From: Haliclystus octoradiatus
Taxonomy: Eukaryota > Cnidaria > Staurozoa > Stauromedusae > Haliclystidae
Assembly (NCBI GenBank): GCA_916610825.1
Contig: OU744452.1
Span: 2,701,543 to 2,765,542 of the forward strand
Length of the DNA: 64,000 bases
Direction: 5' to 3'
The notes under the pieces are model-generated. The model was not told the DNA's origin. It saw nothing but the letters and a program-made list of their open reading frames with translations, and made no database searches. Below, in pieces: positions 36,601-47,500 of the stretch. The first letter of the stretch is position 1. Every line of letters begins with the position of its first letter. The position numbers and the translations under genes were made by a program.

Positions 36601-37394
36601 AAAATTAGAATTTGTCAATGCGGAAGAAGAGTTATTCCTAAAGGTAGCCTATAATAATACAGTTATTATTATAGGATAGGTAATCCCTGATAGATTTGAC
36701 TTTCTGTATATGAGTCAATATTTTTGCGCATCTCATTGCAATAATATTGCAAAAGTAAATGTGTGGTTTGATTCCGCTAACCAATTTCTTTCGTTTAATG
36801 TATTTAATGTACTAATTACTGTATTCGTAACTATACTAACCGCTTTCATAGTTTCAACTATCCCTCCTCCTTACAGCATATTACCATTTTTTTTATTGTC
36901 ATCTAAATTCAACAGTAAAATAAATCATGTTTACGTTATAGCCAGTTCGAATCCATGACCAAAATGGAGCGTCCGTTTTTAATCTATTCAACTTGAGGAT
37001 GACATAATATAATCGAAACGTCGCAGCCTCCCGTGTCTTCTTTTTATTATTTTTTTGAGTAGCCAAAGTATTTACTTTAAAATGGATAAGTTATGTAAGG
37101 AAACTGATAATTGATAAGTACAGATTTTATTTAAAAAAAAGGGAAAGCGTTCAGCCGTTCACATACATTTCCGAATTCCAAAATTTAAGTCTCTCATTCC
37201 TGTGTCTACTTTGTGTTTTTCAGGCTTCATCGTTCCATTTTAGTTATTCAGTAGTTGAAGCAACTGGTTTAGCAAGTGGTCAAACATGGGAGCACGATGA
37301 TCAGCCAATGAAAACATATCGAACTGTATTATTAATGCCAATTGGATGTCTGAAAACATTAGTTAATGACGTTGAAGAATTTATAGGACCATAA
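21671..37394 (+). CDS. BCCIP: BCCIP (BRCA2 and CDKN1A-interacting protein), 8 exons
   Basis: Exons: 21671-21805, 29055-29129, 30175-30255, 30427-30486, 32751-32929, 34208-34280, 36437-36643, 37224-37394 (TAA). All are bounded by AG/GT and in phase, giving 326 residues (human about 314). The N-terminus is basic then acidic (MPKRTGKRK, then a Ser/Glu/Asp run). Diagnostic conserved blocks follow: EVDLEFDGSSPNENDFHGI, IEQSHIGS, EVYGLTTAV, MNERFINVPIQLAVPL, a lysine-rich linker, FVNAEEELF, and the C-terminal FHFSYSV...DDQPMKTYRTVLLMP. BCCIP binds BRCA2 and p21, and acts in recombination repair, spindle function and 60S ribosome biogenesis. The acidic N-terminal segment and central Lys-rich insert are less conserved. 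Intron 1 is 7.2 kb and packed with transposons. The other introns hold MITEs, and one MITE starts immediately after the exon 5 donor. AATAAA at 37549 is a likely poly(A) signal. The neighbour at 38552 converges on it. Confidence 0.92.
22425..23252. mobile_element. hAT-type non-autonomous DNA transposon
   Basis: The terminal inverted repeats begin TAGGGATGCACCGAAA and end ATTTCGGTGCATCCCTA. They are flanked by a perfect 8-bp target duplication CTTGCGTA at 22417-22424 and 23253-23260. The ends are packed with the palindrome GGCCGAAATTTCGG. The element is 828 bp with no transposase frame. It is inserted in BCCIP intron 1. The 8-bp duplication and the TAGGGATGCACCGA terminus are hAT hallmarks. 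Confidence 0.92.
23491..23649 (-). repeat. 3' LTR of the 23491-28865 element
   Basis: TG...CA boundaries with 5-bp terminal inversions TGTAG/CTACA. It is nearly identical to 28707-28865. Confidence 0.85.
24051..24122 (-). repeat. tRNA-like sequence with pol III-type T run
   Basis: The minus strand shows TGGTCTAGTGG (A box), then GGGTTCAATCCC (B box), followed after the element by a run of eight T. The acceptor arms do not pair. It lies inside the LTR element at 23491-28865. SINE head or tRNA pseudogene. Confidence 0.5.
25152..26825 (-). pseudogene. LINE reverse transcriptase with in-frame stop
   Basis: The RT fingers and palm (motif A FMKAFD, motif B PQGSVLGP, motif C FADD) and thumb are in one frame, interrupted by a single TAG at about 26186. 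The C-terminal part follows the LSPYVRPIVES / NIEKVQRHFTKR / YFNIESLEYRRV pattern common to CR1-like LINEs. Confidence 0.85.
27101..27206. repeat. 53-bp perfect tandem duplication
   Basis: The unit starting CAGTTTGTCGACGTGACG at 27101 is repeated without visible change from 27154. Since 53 is not a multiple of three, the duplication shifts the LINE frame. Confidence 0.9.
27146..28075 (-). pseudogene. LINE apurinic-type endonuclease domain
   Basis: An exonuclease-endonuclease-phosphatase fold is shown by YFNSRSVMNKLDDL, VTETWL, GGGVAIFIR, GDFNYPNIDW, NNMLDLLF and CDHLSIEF (catalytic Glu, Asp-Phe-Asn and Asp-His). It is cut at its end by the frame-shifting 53-bp duplication. Confidence 0.8.
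28707..28865 (-). repeat. 5' LTR of the 23491-28865 element
   Basis: Same length and boundaries as its partner. The putative primer-binding site lies immediately internal to it on the minus strand (28692-28706). Confidence 0.85.
28870..29054. other. End of BCCIP intron 1, with a local inverted repeat
   Basis: GTAAACTTGGTAAACAGTAG at about 28927 is mirrored by CTACTGTTTACCAAGTTTAC at about 28964, forming a strong hairpin. The region is otherwise unremarkable. Confidence 0.5.
31560..31735. repeat. 'ACCTGTCTATAGTGGTCA' interspersed repeat
   Basis: A family of short segments built from the phrases CACCTGTCTATAGTGGTCA and CAAACCTGTTATAACGG, in both orientations. Copies: 11288-11432, about 12085-12215, 29360-29445, 30893-30960, 31560-31735, 32128-32205 and about 44865-44905. 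Probably a non-autonomous DNA transposon; its termini were not resolved. Confidence 0.5.
31985..32075 (-). mobile_element. Solo Penelope-type end with hammerhead-like core
   Basis: The minus strand core at 32012-32043 reads CUGAUGA, stem II UGC/GCG around UUAG (with a U-U at the base), GAAAC, UUCAA, GUA. It carries the AGTCAAAAATTAGACATT terminal motif. Stem I pairing is poor, so activity is doubtful. It lies in a BCCIP intron. Confidence 0.6.
32932..33098. mobile_element. TTCATGAAC-family MITE abutting a BCCIP splice donor
   Basis: The copy starts AACCCCTGTGAAATACAG immediately after the GT of the exon 5 donor (32930-32931) and ends ...GAACTGTTTTTCTCAC. The donor's +3 to +6 bases therefore come from, or abut, the element end. 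Confidence 0.55.
33462..33575. mobile_element. TTCATGAAC-family MITE copy
   Basis: It begins CCCCTGCGTAAAACAGTTC, preceded by ACTG as in the 1386-1577 copy, and runs through the same GTTAAATGGCCCC core. The right end is lost near 33575. It lies in a BCCIP intron. Confidence 0.55.
33608..33665 (+). repeat. tRNA-derived SINE head (candidate)
   Basis: GGGATAATTAGCTCAGATGA followed by CTGAGCA has the form of a tRNA acceptor plus D-arm with its A box. The 400 bp after it look non-coding. The SINE body and 3' tail could not be delimited. Confidence 0.35.
34432..35235. mobile_element. Non-autonomous DNA element with inverted ends
   Basis: Left ATGTGACGGTTCGTGTCA and right TACACGAACCGCCACAT are inverted copies extending about 28 bp with a few mismatches. 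No ORF lies between them and the target duplication is unclear. BCCIP intron. Confidence 0.6.
35485..35631. mobile_element. TTAA-flanked MITE (ATAAAATTGACCAGC family)
   Basis: Inverted ends ATAAAATTGACCAGCG / CGCTGGTCAATTTTAT. Flanks are TTAA on the left and TTGA on the right, read as a TTAA duplication with one change. It is 147 bp and non-coding. Related to 39524-39722 and 58526-59549. Confidence 0.65.
36121..36232. repeat. 56-bp perfect tandem duplication
   Basis: The unit beginning AATTCCCTTTGATGCTCTCA at 36121 recurs at 36177 with no visible difference. The segment is GC-richer than its surroundings. BCCIP intron. Confidence 0.9.
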
Positions 37395-38551
37395 TTTGAC
37401 TGATAATGCCACTACTATAGTTTTTATATCTTATGTTTACATGGATGCCGTTATACGACAGACAAACAGAAATATTAATAGGGTCAATTCAAAATGCAAA
37501 AGATAATCTTTATAATTCTATGGAATTTTAAATATTATTCTTTTTTATAATAAAATGAGTCAAATACTACACATTCATAATTGTTACTTATAGTTTCATG
37601 CTTACGCTATCACCAGACAAGTAAGCTAAATAATGAAAAATTGACAATGGTTCCGCCAATTGTAAACCGATATAGGCGTGTGGAACCACTGTGAGTTTTT
37701 CGTTATTTAGTTTATTTGTCTGGTGATATAGCGTAAGTATGAAACTATTAGTAACAATGATGAATCTGTAGTCTTTGACCCCTTTTATATATTCAGCTCT
37801 GTTTAATACAGTTTTTTCTGTTTTAATTATAGTGATAAATGTATACTACATAAGTTTTTAGGTATTATAATTATTTGTAACGGTTTGTTGATCCGAGTCA
37901 TTATTTTTCTTTACTTAGTAATTTATCAAAGAATCCGTCATCATCTTATTGAGAATAACCTTTTTAAGTAACCTTTGACCTTTAACCTTGGTGGCTAGGT
38001 GGCGCAGTTTGTCAAAGGGCTCATACATAGTACTGTAGTTTTGAATATAAAACAATAATTATGATTTTGTTGAATAAGATATACTTTGATTTAACTTCAT
38101 TATGTGGACCAGCTGTATGAACAAGACACGATATTTTGCTACAGTTTTGATTTAGTCTAAAATCATCTTCAAGCGTAAGAGAGAAAATGAAAAAAATTAC
38201 AGCGTTTATATGTATAAGGAATAACTAATTAACATAATGTATAATCTATTTAAATTATAAAACGTTATTACGGAAGGGGACAGTCTACTGGGAGTAACTA
38301 TTTACAGATATAATACAACAAACAAATGAGATGATTATAACTGCTGTACAAAGAAAGCTATGATATATCATAAAGAATGTAGGCAGTAAAATGTTGTGTT
38401 AGGAAGGTGCCCACATCTCCTATTGCTCCAGTAGATTGTGGAGCATATTCTAGTGATATATAATCACCACGCTACAACAATAACGACATCAAAGCACTAT
38501 TAAACCATTATCATTTAATAGAAAATACATTAAACCAATGGAACACCACTA
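37395..38551. other. Convergent intergenic region BCCIP / LicD-like
   Basis: It holds the BCCIP 3' UTR with AATAAA at 37549, the fold-back element at 37557-37783, and a degenerate hammerhead-like end at 38139-38171 (minus strand). No further gene was seen. Confidence 0.6.
37557..37783. mobile_element. Fold-back Penelope derivative with degenerate hammerhead arms
   Basis: Inverted arms at about 37557-37655 and 37665-37783 share the GTCAAA..CTACA..ATTCAT ends. Cores on minus 37585-37616 and plus 37720-37753 read CUGGUGA, weak stem II, GAAAC, loop, GUA, with a UUGU/ACAA stem I. The CUGAnGA core has G for A at position 6 in both arms, which should abolish cleavage. Confidence 0.65.
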
Positions 38552-41500
38552 TTATGGCGATTTCCATCTGCCACCAATACACGCCTTGATTGGTTTTAAG
38601 TCTTGATAGAATGACGTTAAAACTTTCTTTGGTTTATTAGGACATCGCATTTCAGTATCCATGAACTTACAACGTTTCAATGGGAAGATGTCAGATTTAT
38701 TGAATACACGACCACCGACTGATGGGTCTTCGATTGTTTCTTCTTTAACAATGTAATGAAATATGTCCAGATGATAACCATTTCGAACTACCCGACCATG
38801 GAGCTCTATAAACGTACAGTGATCTTTCGCAATTTTAGTCAACTGTACAGAGATATATATAGGATTAAATTATCATCAGAAACGATACATTTATCTTTGG
38901 TATCATCTATTAAAAATCTTGTAAACAGTAACTATGTCATCGAAAAAATTTCGAGATTCTAATGAAGTAATATTGAGCTTTTGCAAATGATCTTGACAAG
39001 TGTTAATAACAGCTGCCAGAACGTTTACAAACGATACGAGCAAATTAACCCTGGGCTTTTTCAATGACGTAGCTAAGGAGTATCAGTTTCCAAGGGTGCA
39101 TGCATAATTGCATATAGTTGCGAAGACGTGGACTCACTCATTCGCGAAAATTATTCTCAACACCAATTGCTTATTGAAAAATTGCCAATAAACACGATCA
39201 GCAATCAATCGATTTGAATACCTTTATACCTTGAAGGTAAACGGAAAATTCAACTCGCGTCAGCTCTATTTAGTATCCAGTCTACTTTTTCAATGCTATC
39301 GACGCGGCTGCGTTTTCTGCGTAAAGCTACTTGGCGTTTTAGTTGACGTTCATAACTTCATACTGAGGTTTTAATCATGGCGATGGCGGTTTAAACTTTG
39401 CAGTTTCCAGACTTTGTAAGAATGAAATTGTTGGAAACACAATGTAAAATTGTTTGAAATGATGGAATCAGTACAGCCTCATCTGCAACAAAGTATTTAT
39501 TTTTATGAAGAAGATATATTTAAAGGAACAAAAATGACCGGCAGGCGCTACGCACTTAGGATCACGTGCACGCTTATTGTTATAACACAATGTTCATTGT
39601 TGACATGAATTTTATTACAAGTTAGGCCTGCGTATAACAATTGTTTCAAAGCGAGACGGTTGAATTACGCTAAGCATAAATTCAACTTGTGCTCGCAGCG
39701 GTCGCCGGTCAATTTTGCCCCTTTAACTGAGATGAGATGGATAAGTGAAAATATTCATTCAAGTGAGTTTGTCTGAATTCGAACTGAGACGAGTTGACAT
39801 GAGCCTAGCGCGAGTTGACATTCTTATCTTCGTTATTGGCGTTGATTTCTTCATATTCTAATTCCCCATTTTGCTTCAATAACAGAATAAGCAATACCTT
39901 CAAGTCAGTTAGTTAGTTAATTTGTATGTGGGTAATATTGCGAAGATGTTTGTGCGATTTTATGGTCGCACACATCACACAACAAGCATATTAGGCTATA
40001 ATTTTCTAAGGGTTCCGCGAAATTCACAAGCTTTGTTAAGAAAAGAACATGATACATCATCATTTATCCAGAGCCTTCAAGTTTGAATTAATTATTTTTC
40101 CAAAGAGCAGAGACATTTGAGCTCAAATTCAAGTTTGCTTCTTAAAAAGTCAGACACATAACTGCCTCGGACTTTACTGAAATACTATCAGAAACTACGT
40201 AAATATAATAGTAAAACCAATTTAAAATAACACGGTATCACACGTTTAAGGGCCATCCATGAAGTACTCATAGAGTCAGAGTCAGACTGGACCCTCCCTG
40301 TATCTGCATTCAGCAGTACACTTTCAAATAACCCGCCTAACTTCCATGTACGCCAGGCTACTTGCAAAGATTCCCCCTCTTCTCACTAGTCTCTGCTTTT
40401 ATTGCTGTGGTTTGAGCAAGCAAGGGAACAGATCTACTTCTAAATTGACGCTATTCCATTTGTGTGTCTGTAATGTGTACAACGGCGGGGATTAGGGAAG
40501 CCGTTTTAGATCCAATCAATGCATGACTTATATCTTTGGATTCGTCGTAACCCGGAGGCGTCCTTCCAGTGCTTTATTTCTTCGATTGGCCAAGTTTTGA
40601 CGGAAAAATAACCAAAAACTGCTTTTTTATTTGTTCCCAATGCCGCGCTATTCTTCAAAGGAGCTGCTTAATCAAACAGTTTCCATACATGATAAACACT
40701 CTATTTGTCTAGAAACATTGAAGCAGAACACCCTTTTGTTATTTCTGTAAAACAGCACTTCCTCATTATAATGATAGCTGGATGTGTAACAAAAGCGGCA
40801 GTGAAAACGTAGTAATATCAAAATAAATGTAAACAAACTCTTCATTCTTCGATTGCAAATATCATCAATTTAGAAATTGATCTCTGAAGTTTGTTCCGAT
40901 AACTAAAAGGCCATTTACACTGCAGCAAAATAGGCACGGTACTCGTCAATTAACACGTCAAAGGTGTGAAGGTGTCAAGTGGTTTTGAGCACGGGCCAAG
41001 CAAAAACACTGTCTAAACGGCTTTTTCAGACATTGAAAAGCGGCACCGTGCCTACTATTTTGATCTTGCCGAGAACATTTCTCGAGGTAGTCTCGGCCGC
41101 TCAAAAAGTGGGCACCGTGCCGTTTTGCAGTAATTATGACATCATCGTAGAAGTTACGTCTCTTTACAGTGGAATTCTGAGGTTTTCTAATAAAATCAGT
41201 AACAGACTAAAGATTAGCAAGTTAGATAAGCATATTAAGCATATTTTGTTTCGTATTTCTGTAGAAAATTGATGAATTTTCTGTAGTATAAAGGTTTAAT
41301 TATGCAAATTGTAACTGCGAGTGCGGAGCGTAAATTTAGATGTGTATTTTGTTACAGAAATACTGCTCTAGCGTGGTAGCATGTCCAGGAGGTGAAAGAC
41401 TAACTCAAATGTATATGAATTTTGCTCAATTGAGATAAGAATGTCAAAAAAATATAAATATTATAATTGATGAAAAACATAGTGATTTTCAGTTCAACGG

Positions 41501-44500
41501 AATCCTGACAAGTTATTTAACATGATTGAATCTCAATTTATCGAATTTCACCGATAAAACCATTAAATAATGAGGAACCTATAATTCAGTTTGTAAGTTT
41601 TCAATCTCGGCCCGCGTAAAAATAGGCACGGGCGATCTTGAAAACAGCTTTTAATAAGCTGTGTAAACCTTGAAAAAAGTCAGCACGGGCCGCATTCTTG
41701 TTAACACCTCGGGTGTTAATTGACGAGTACCGTGCCTGTTTTGCTGCAGTGTAAATGGCCCTTAAATAAGGCCTACAGCCTGCAGGAATGAAGATGTGTT
41801 TGCAGTCAACAACATAAAAAGTCAATTAAAACGCGGCCTGCATCACAGATAAGAATTGAACGAGTTGAAACTTGAAAATCTAAACAAGTCCGGCAATTTA
41901 TTACCTCCTCAGCCTCAGCAGTGAAACGAAATAAATTATAAACAAAGCGTTTGTGTTTAATTACGGTATTCAAAATTGTGATCTAATTATCAACGGTAAT
42001 TCGCAAGATTACAAAATCAATCCTACAATATATGCATAGCATAAACTTGAAAATACAATCCCCAAAGTGTATCTCTGGCTCTACATCGACAGGGGGCTGG
42101 GGGCGGAGTGTCACTTGGAAAAAGTGAAGTATCCAAAGAGTTCTGGAACTTGAAAAAGCTACCCCAGAAGTTCTAAAAAACGAAAAGGTATTTCAACTTT
42201 TTTATTTTTATTTCAATGTTCTTCAGACAGATTCCAAATTTATTTTTTCAAAAATCTCTAGCAATTTAAAAAAGGATCCAAAAAATATCCAAAATCTGAA
42301 ACTTTCTATAAACTACCTTTTCTCAGCTGGAATATGGACCCCTCAAAATTGGCACGTCTCCAAATTCCCTTCATATTTGAGCTACCTCCCGGGTTACAAG
42401 GAACTATAGAGAGTGTGTAGCAAAATACAGACGGAACACTGCAAGTCCTAATGCAAGAACAAGTAGATTAAATGCTAACAGAGAGCCTATTGCAGCTACA
42501 AGAGATAGCTAAACACCGCGTAGTAGAGAGAGCAGATTGCAAGTGAATACAGATATTTTGGCAACTATAAGAGACAGTGAAACTCCAAATACGAGGGAAA
42601 GAAGATTATACAACTAGAGAGAGTAGCAAATATACGAGACTCTCATACGGCAAATACGAGGGATCCAACAAAGCGGATCTATCAATTTTCCATCAATTTT
42701 CTAGCTTTAGTAAGGGTATAAATACTACAGCATTTGCTGAAATTACACTCATTGAGTGTAACTTAGTGACTAGTTCTTTAAAATTGCTAATTAAAATGCC
42801 CGCATAATTGATGTTTGTAGAGCTTTTGTTACTCTTAGTGTGCCTCCAGTGCCAAACCTTTTCAGGGACGATTTAAAGATACATCTGTAGGCCTACTGTG
42901 ATGATTGGTACCCCTCCACCTTGTACCCGCAACTGTGCACTTGTGATGTAATTTCCGAGATCTCCAATTTAACGAAATATCACCAGCAATCGTCTGCAAA
43001 TTATTACTGAAACGTAATTCTGTTGCCCCGAAACATTTCCAGGGAACACTCTTTCTTCTCAGGGGTGCAATCACCCTTCTCTGAAATCTGGTTTATTGAT
43101 GACCCCTGATTATTTCACATTGAATTTACATCCTACACTATTTACATCCAGAAGCGGATAAAAATTGATATTTTTTTATGATTCATAAGCCAAACCCTAG
43201 CAGAAAATTCACATTTCTTATTTATGAGAGCAATTACCATAAGGCTATGATATTTCACATAAAACTAATGCAAGTACAAGTAGGCCTAATTCATCATTTA
43301 TGCTTTAAATACACCCTCAAAACGTTTCAAACTTGACTCCTGCAACCTATTGTTTCCCGCTACACGAGATCAGACTTTTCATTAGATATTGAACAACATC
43401 ATATTTTGGTTGTAATCATACTGTAAGTTCTTTCAAAAGTTCTGACGGAATTTATAGAGAGAGAGCGCTGGATTTTTTCATGAAATGTATCGTAAAGTGT
43501 AATTATTGACTTTCCTTCCATGCCAAGTTGTTTCTGTTGCCCAATTTTTTTTTGATTTCAAGGATTTTTCTTTGCAAAAGTATGTCTTGGAAGCCATTAT
43601 CAGATTGGTATCAATCTTGCAGCATCTTTTAGCATGCATTTATAATGTTGTCATTTAGGCGACCATCATCCATTTCAATTAGCTATCAAAAAAGACATAA
43701 CTAAGTTAATGATCTGTACATTCTACACATCACACATCACACATGCCACAAGAAACATAACAGACCAAATGGTTAATCCTGTGAGAGATTGTTACAAATT
43801 CAACTTGATAATGTAGTACCTTCCTTTCATGCATCGATAATACATGTATGCGATTCATGTTGAATGGATTTCTGATATCTGTAATGCAATTGAGTAAATT
43901 TACACCTCGCTGTAAAGCTTCAGATTCAGGTCTTCATATCTGCAAATGATAATTGATTGTTTCATTGTTAACATAGTGTTATATTCAAGCTTTCTAGCAA
44001 AATTTGACCCTCCCTGTAATCAGCAGTACATTTTCAAATAACCCCTGGAGGCTATCTGTTGTTTCTACTTGTTCTATTTATCCACTCTCGACATCCTTGT
44101 TGGGACAATTTTTTATGTAAATTATTCTTGGTTAGTGTGGATAGATTAATGTTGCAAATTTTCGATTTTCAGGAGAGGTCAACTGCGTAGCCTCCAGATG
44201 TCGCTATGGTGATTCTAGATTATTATGTGTGTCATTAGTTGGGTCTGTTCTAGGTTTATGATATACAACTATTGATTATAAGATTATTGACTTTATAATA
44301 TTTGATGCTTATATTTGATCATTATTAAGTGGAGTGTGTCATGTTTCAAATGCATCACTTGGTACAAACTATCATTCGACTAATATATATTTTTTGTTCA
44401 TATTCACTTGTATTTGAAATAATAGCTAGATATAATATTTGAAATGAAATTCTATGGTACAGTTATAAATGTTTGGAGGTCATAGTTTGCAAAGTTACAA

Positions 44501-47500
44501 TTCTTTGTTGCCCTTCAGAAATTGACATCATTTTTAGATTGTGTTGTTGTTTTGTTTCCCAATTTTTTCAGGGGCCGTTTCAGGATTTTTTTAAGGGCCG
44601 TTCTCATAAAAAATTCCCCCAGTCCCGTTAATAGAGAGGTCATTCCATTATTTCCACTTTTAAAAGAATGACGAAAGTGTTCCTTTAGCTCAATATATTG
44701 ATTAACTAACTGTTTATGGATTTCATGGGAGCAGGAATCACCATTACAAGTATTTTATTAGAATAAATCTGATGAAGGGTCCTCGACATTTCCTGTTTAG
44801 ACAACACGCTTTCAAATGATAATTCAATGAGTACATCAAGTCACATGGTACATTGCTACAACATTGTCATGGCTGCAATAGACAGGTGGCTGCTGTACAG
44901 AGGTGGCAAAAATTGGGAAAATACAAAAAACGTTTTGAGATTCATCTCTTGCAAGCAGTCTTCTTACTACTGTATTTCATGTTTAATTTGTATGCTGCAG
45001 AGATGGATCTGTATATGACTGACTGCTTACTTACTTTGCAAACTTTTGGTTTGGGCTGTGATTTCCCATGCTGGCAGACATACACCTTCCGATTCAAAGC
45101 TATGTACGGTACATCATTGTTCTAAACATAATATGAATCTTCACATCAGATAGTTCTGAGATGTAAGAAATTCCTTAATTGAGATGATTTCTCGCAAATA
45201 ACAAGACATTCCCAAAGTAGTTTTGTTGTTTGCATTTTTACAGTTGTTTAATTGTCATACCTGTTTTTCCAAAACCCTTCTAGCAGTACGTATTCCGCAC
45301 TACAAAAGTTGTTGTTGTTGCCAAGCTGAAATGCCTGATAAGGTTTTCAGCTGCATCTAGGTCTTTCGCTGTCCCGCTTGACTTGGTATCTTGTCTTGAA
45401 AACAGAGATTCCCAAGCTGCTTGAGGTATAATACTGGTTTGTTCTATTTGACCAGATTCTATTATGATGGGATTACAATCCAGTTCCAGAGTACTGACTT
45501 CATCTTCTTCCAAATTTTCAACTGACGCTAGGTTACTGGATTGATCCATTTCAAATTATTAATCAAAATCCATGATCCATGTTAAAACGAACAATAAAAG
45601 GATTGATCTCTTTGAATCATATTTCCCGCCAAAAAACATTTCTATGCATTGGACGTTTGATTTAAAAGTTACGACTTTGATTGGGAACGGGAGAAACAAT
45701 TCAATTTTTTCATAATTTACGTTATATGTGAAGATATTATTACTGATTATTATTATTACTGAACACTAAAGGAACATCATCTAAACTTTTCGCGAATTTT
45801 TTTGGGGATTTTTGTTCTGCAATTCTTCGGCATGTTTATTCAAAATGACTCAACTCGTGTCAGCCTTAATTCAACTTGTATCAGCTTCATAAAAACATAT
45901 CAAAATAACAGCCAATTTCATCGCTCTGAATGCATTCTTATAGGGCATAAATAATCCAAACTAATATAAAGTGATGCTGTAAGACTTTGATGGGTTTTCT
46001 TGGTATATCGTAAGCATAAACAACAAACTACTTCTGTTCTTTTTTATATTTCTATACTATCAACTCGTGTCAGCCTCAATTCAACTTGTATCAGCTTCAT
46101 AAAAACATATCAAAATAACAGCTAACTTCATCGCTCTGCTGGATGCATACATTATTGCGCTTGCCTCGCAAAATATGTTATCCTACATATTCCCCTTATA
46201 ATTTTGATGAGCAATGAAGTAAAGGCAGTCGTGAAAGCTTATATGTTGTAGCACGCTACTCTGTGTTGCTGACCTTGAATATTGCAGTTACTAAACTACG
46301 AGACAAACGCCATTACTGAATGCGATTAAGTTGACGATAGACGCAAAAGCAACATTACGTGGAAACGTAACCGCGCTCGTACTATTGAAAAAGTAGACTG
46401 GATACTAAATAGAGCTGACGCGAGTTGAATTTTCCGTTTACCCGATTTGAAGCCCCTCTGCCATAATGTTCAATGTCGTCATAGTGACTATGATGTGTCG
46501 TCAAACATGTTGAACATTTCACGGCGTAAGAGTTCAAGGATAAAGGGGCGGGATATTGACACCTGATATTTCACACCAAGCAGATCCATCTTCAAATTCA
46601 ATAATTTGCAGATCAGAAGAATTAAATGTCTGTGAAGTTAGACGAATATTCAAATAGACCTATATCGGAGCGCGTTAAATAACGCTTCGCACAAATGATG
46701 TGAGCATCACAGACGTATTAATGGAAGATTTACGAAGTTAAGGAACCATATAAACTACAAAAAATATATAATAAAGTCGATAGAAGCAATATGAATTCTT
46801 TTAAAGAAAATAAATTACCAAAACATACAAAATCGGACCAAAAAATTGAATTATTCATTTGATCACAGATAAACGCATGACTGATCAAATTAATCACGGA
46901 TGTTTAGACAAAGACATGGATTAACAGTGTTTCATATTGGAAATCAAACAGACGAATATTCAAATAATTTCGCCACGAAAACGACATGAAAAACTGGAAT
47001 AAGCTGAGTGACACGAATGAGTTTCATTGAAGTAGAAAAAAGGAATCATTTCCGAAGAGGAGAACTTATAAGTGAATGACAAGGGGTAAAATATTAGCAA
47101 TTACATTTGTAATATTTATAAATATTGATTATGACTAAGAAAAATATGAAAACGATGGTTTGTGAAAATGAAATATGGAATATAGATGAAGATTACAGCT
47201 CTGGATTACAGTACTGACTACATGTACGAATTACTTTACATTTATACACATGATAGAGAGGCTATTTACTAATATTTCATCTATATGAAATTGAGGCAAT
47301 GCCACTACATCATCTTTATTAGACATGGGTGACTTGGTACTTAGCTAGCATCATGATTAGAATCTTTTCATATAATGTTTGATCTATATTTCAAATTTCG
47401 CCTTGCCAATTGGCACATCAAACAAATGTAAAACTCGAAGGAGAACAAAATATACACAAATGCCAAATTAAGTTACGCAGGATGTTCGGCTACATGCAAG

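Larger units (their letters stand above)
39236..46443. mobile_element. 7.2-kb segment bounded by 59-bp identical inverted repeats
   Basis: GGTAAACGGAAAATTCAACT... at 39236-39294 is repeated exactly in inverse at 46385-46443. Weaker similarity extends about 50 bp further in. The right subterminal zone has a direct duplication of about 85 bp (45850 and 46064 regions) containing CAACTCGTGTCAGCC; related GACGAGTTGACA motifs lie near 39785 on the left. CGATTTGAA occurs at 39210-39218 and 46443-46451 and might be a target duplication, but on the left it is 17 bp from the repeat. No transposase was recognised. It is the bulk of the LicD-like intron. Confidence 0.6.

Noticed and set aside
40979..41272. 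97-codon plus-strand frame
   Set aside because: Lies between the inverted ends of a non-autonomous element and shows no transposase motif.
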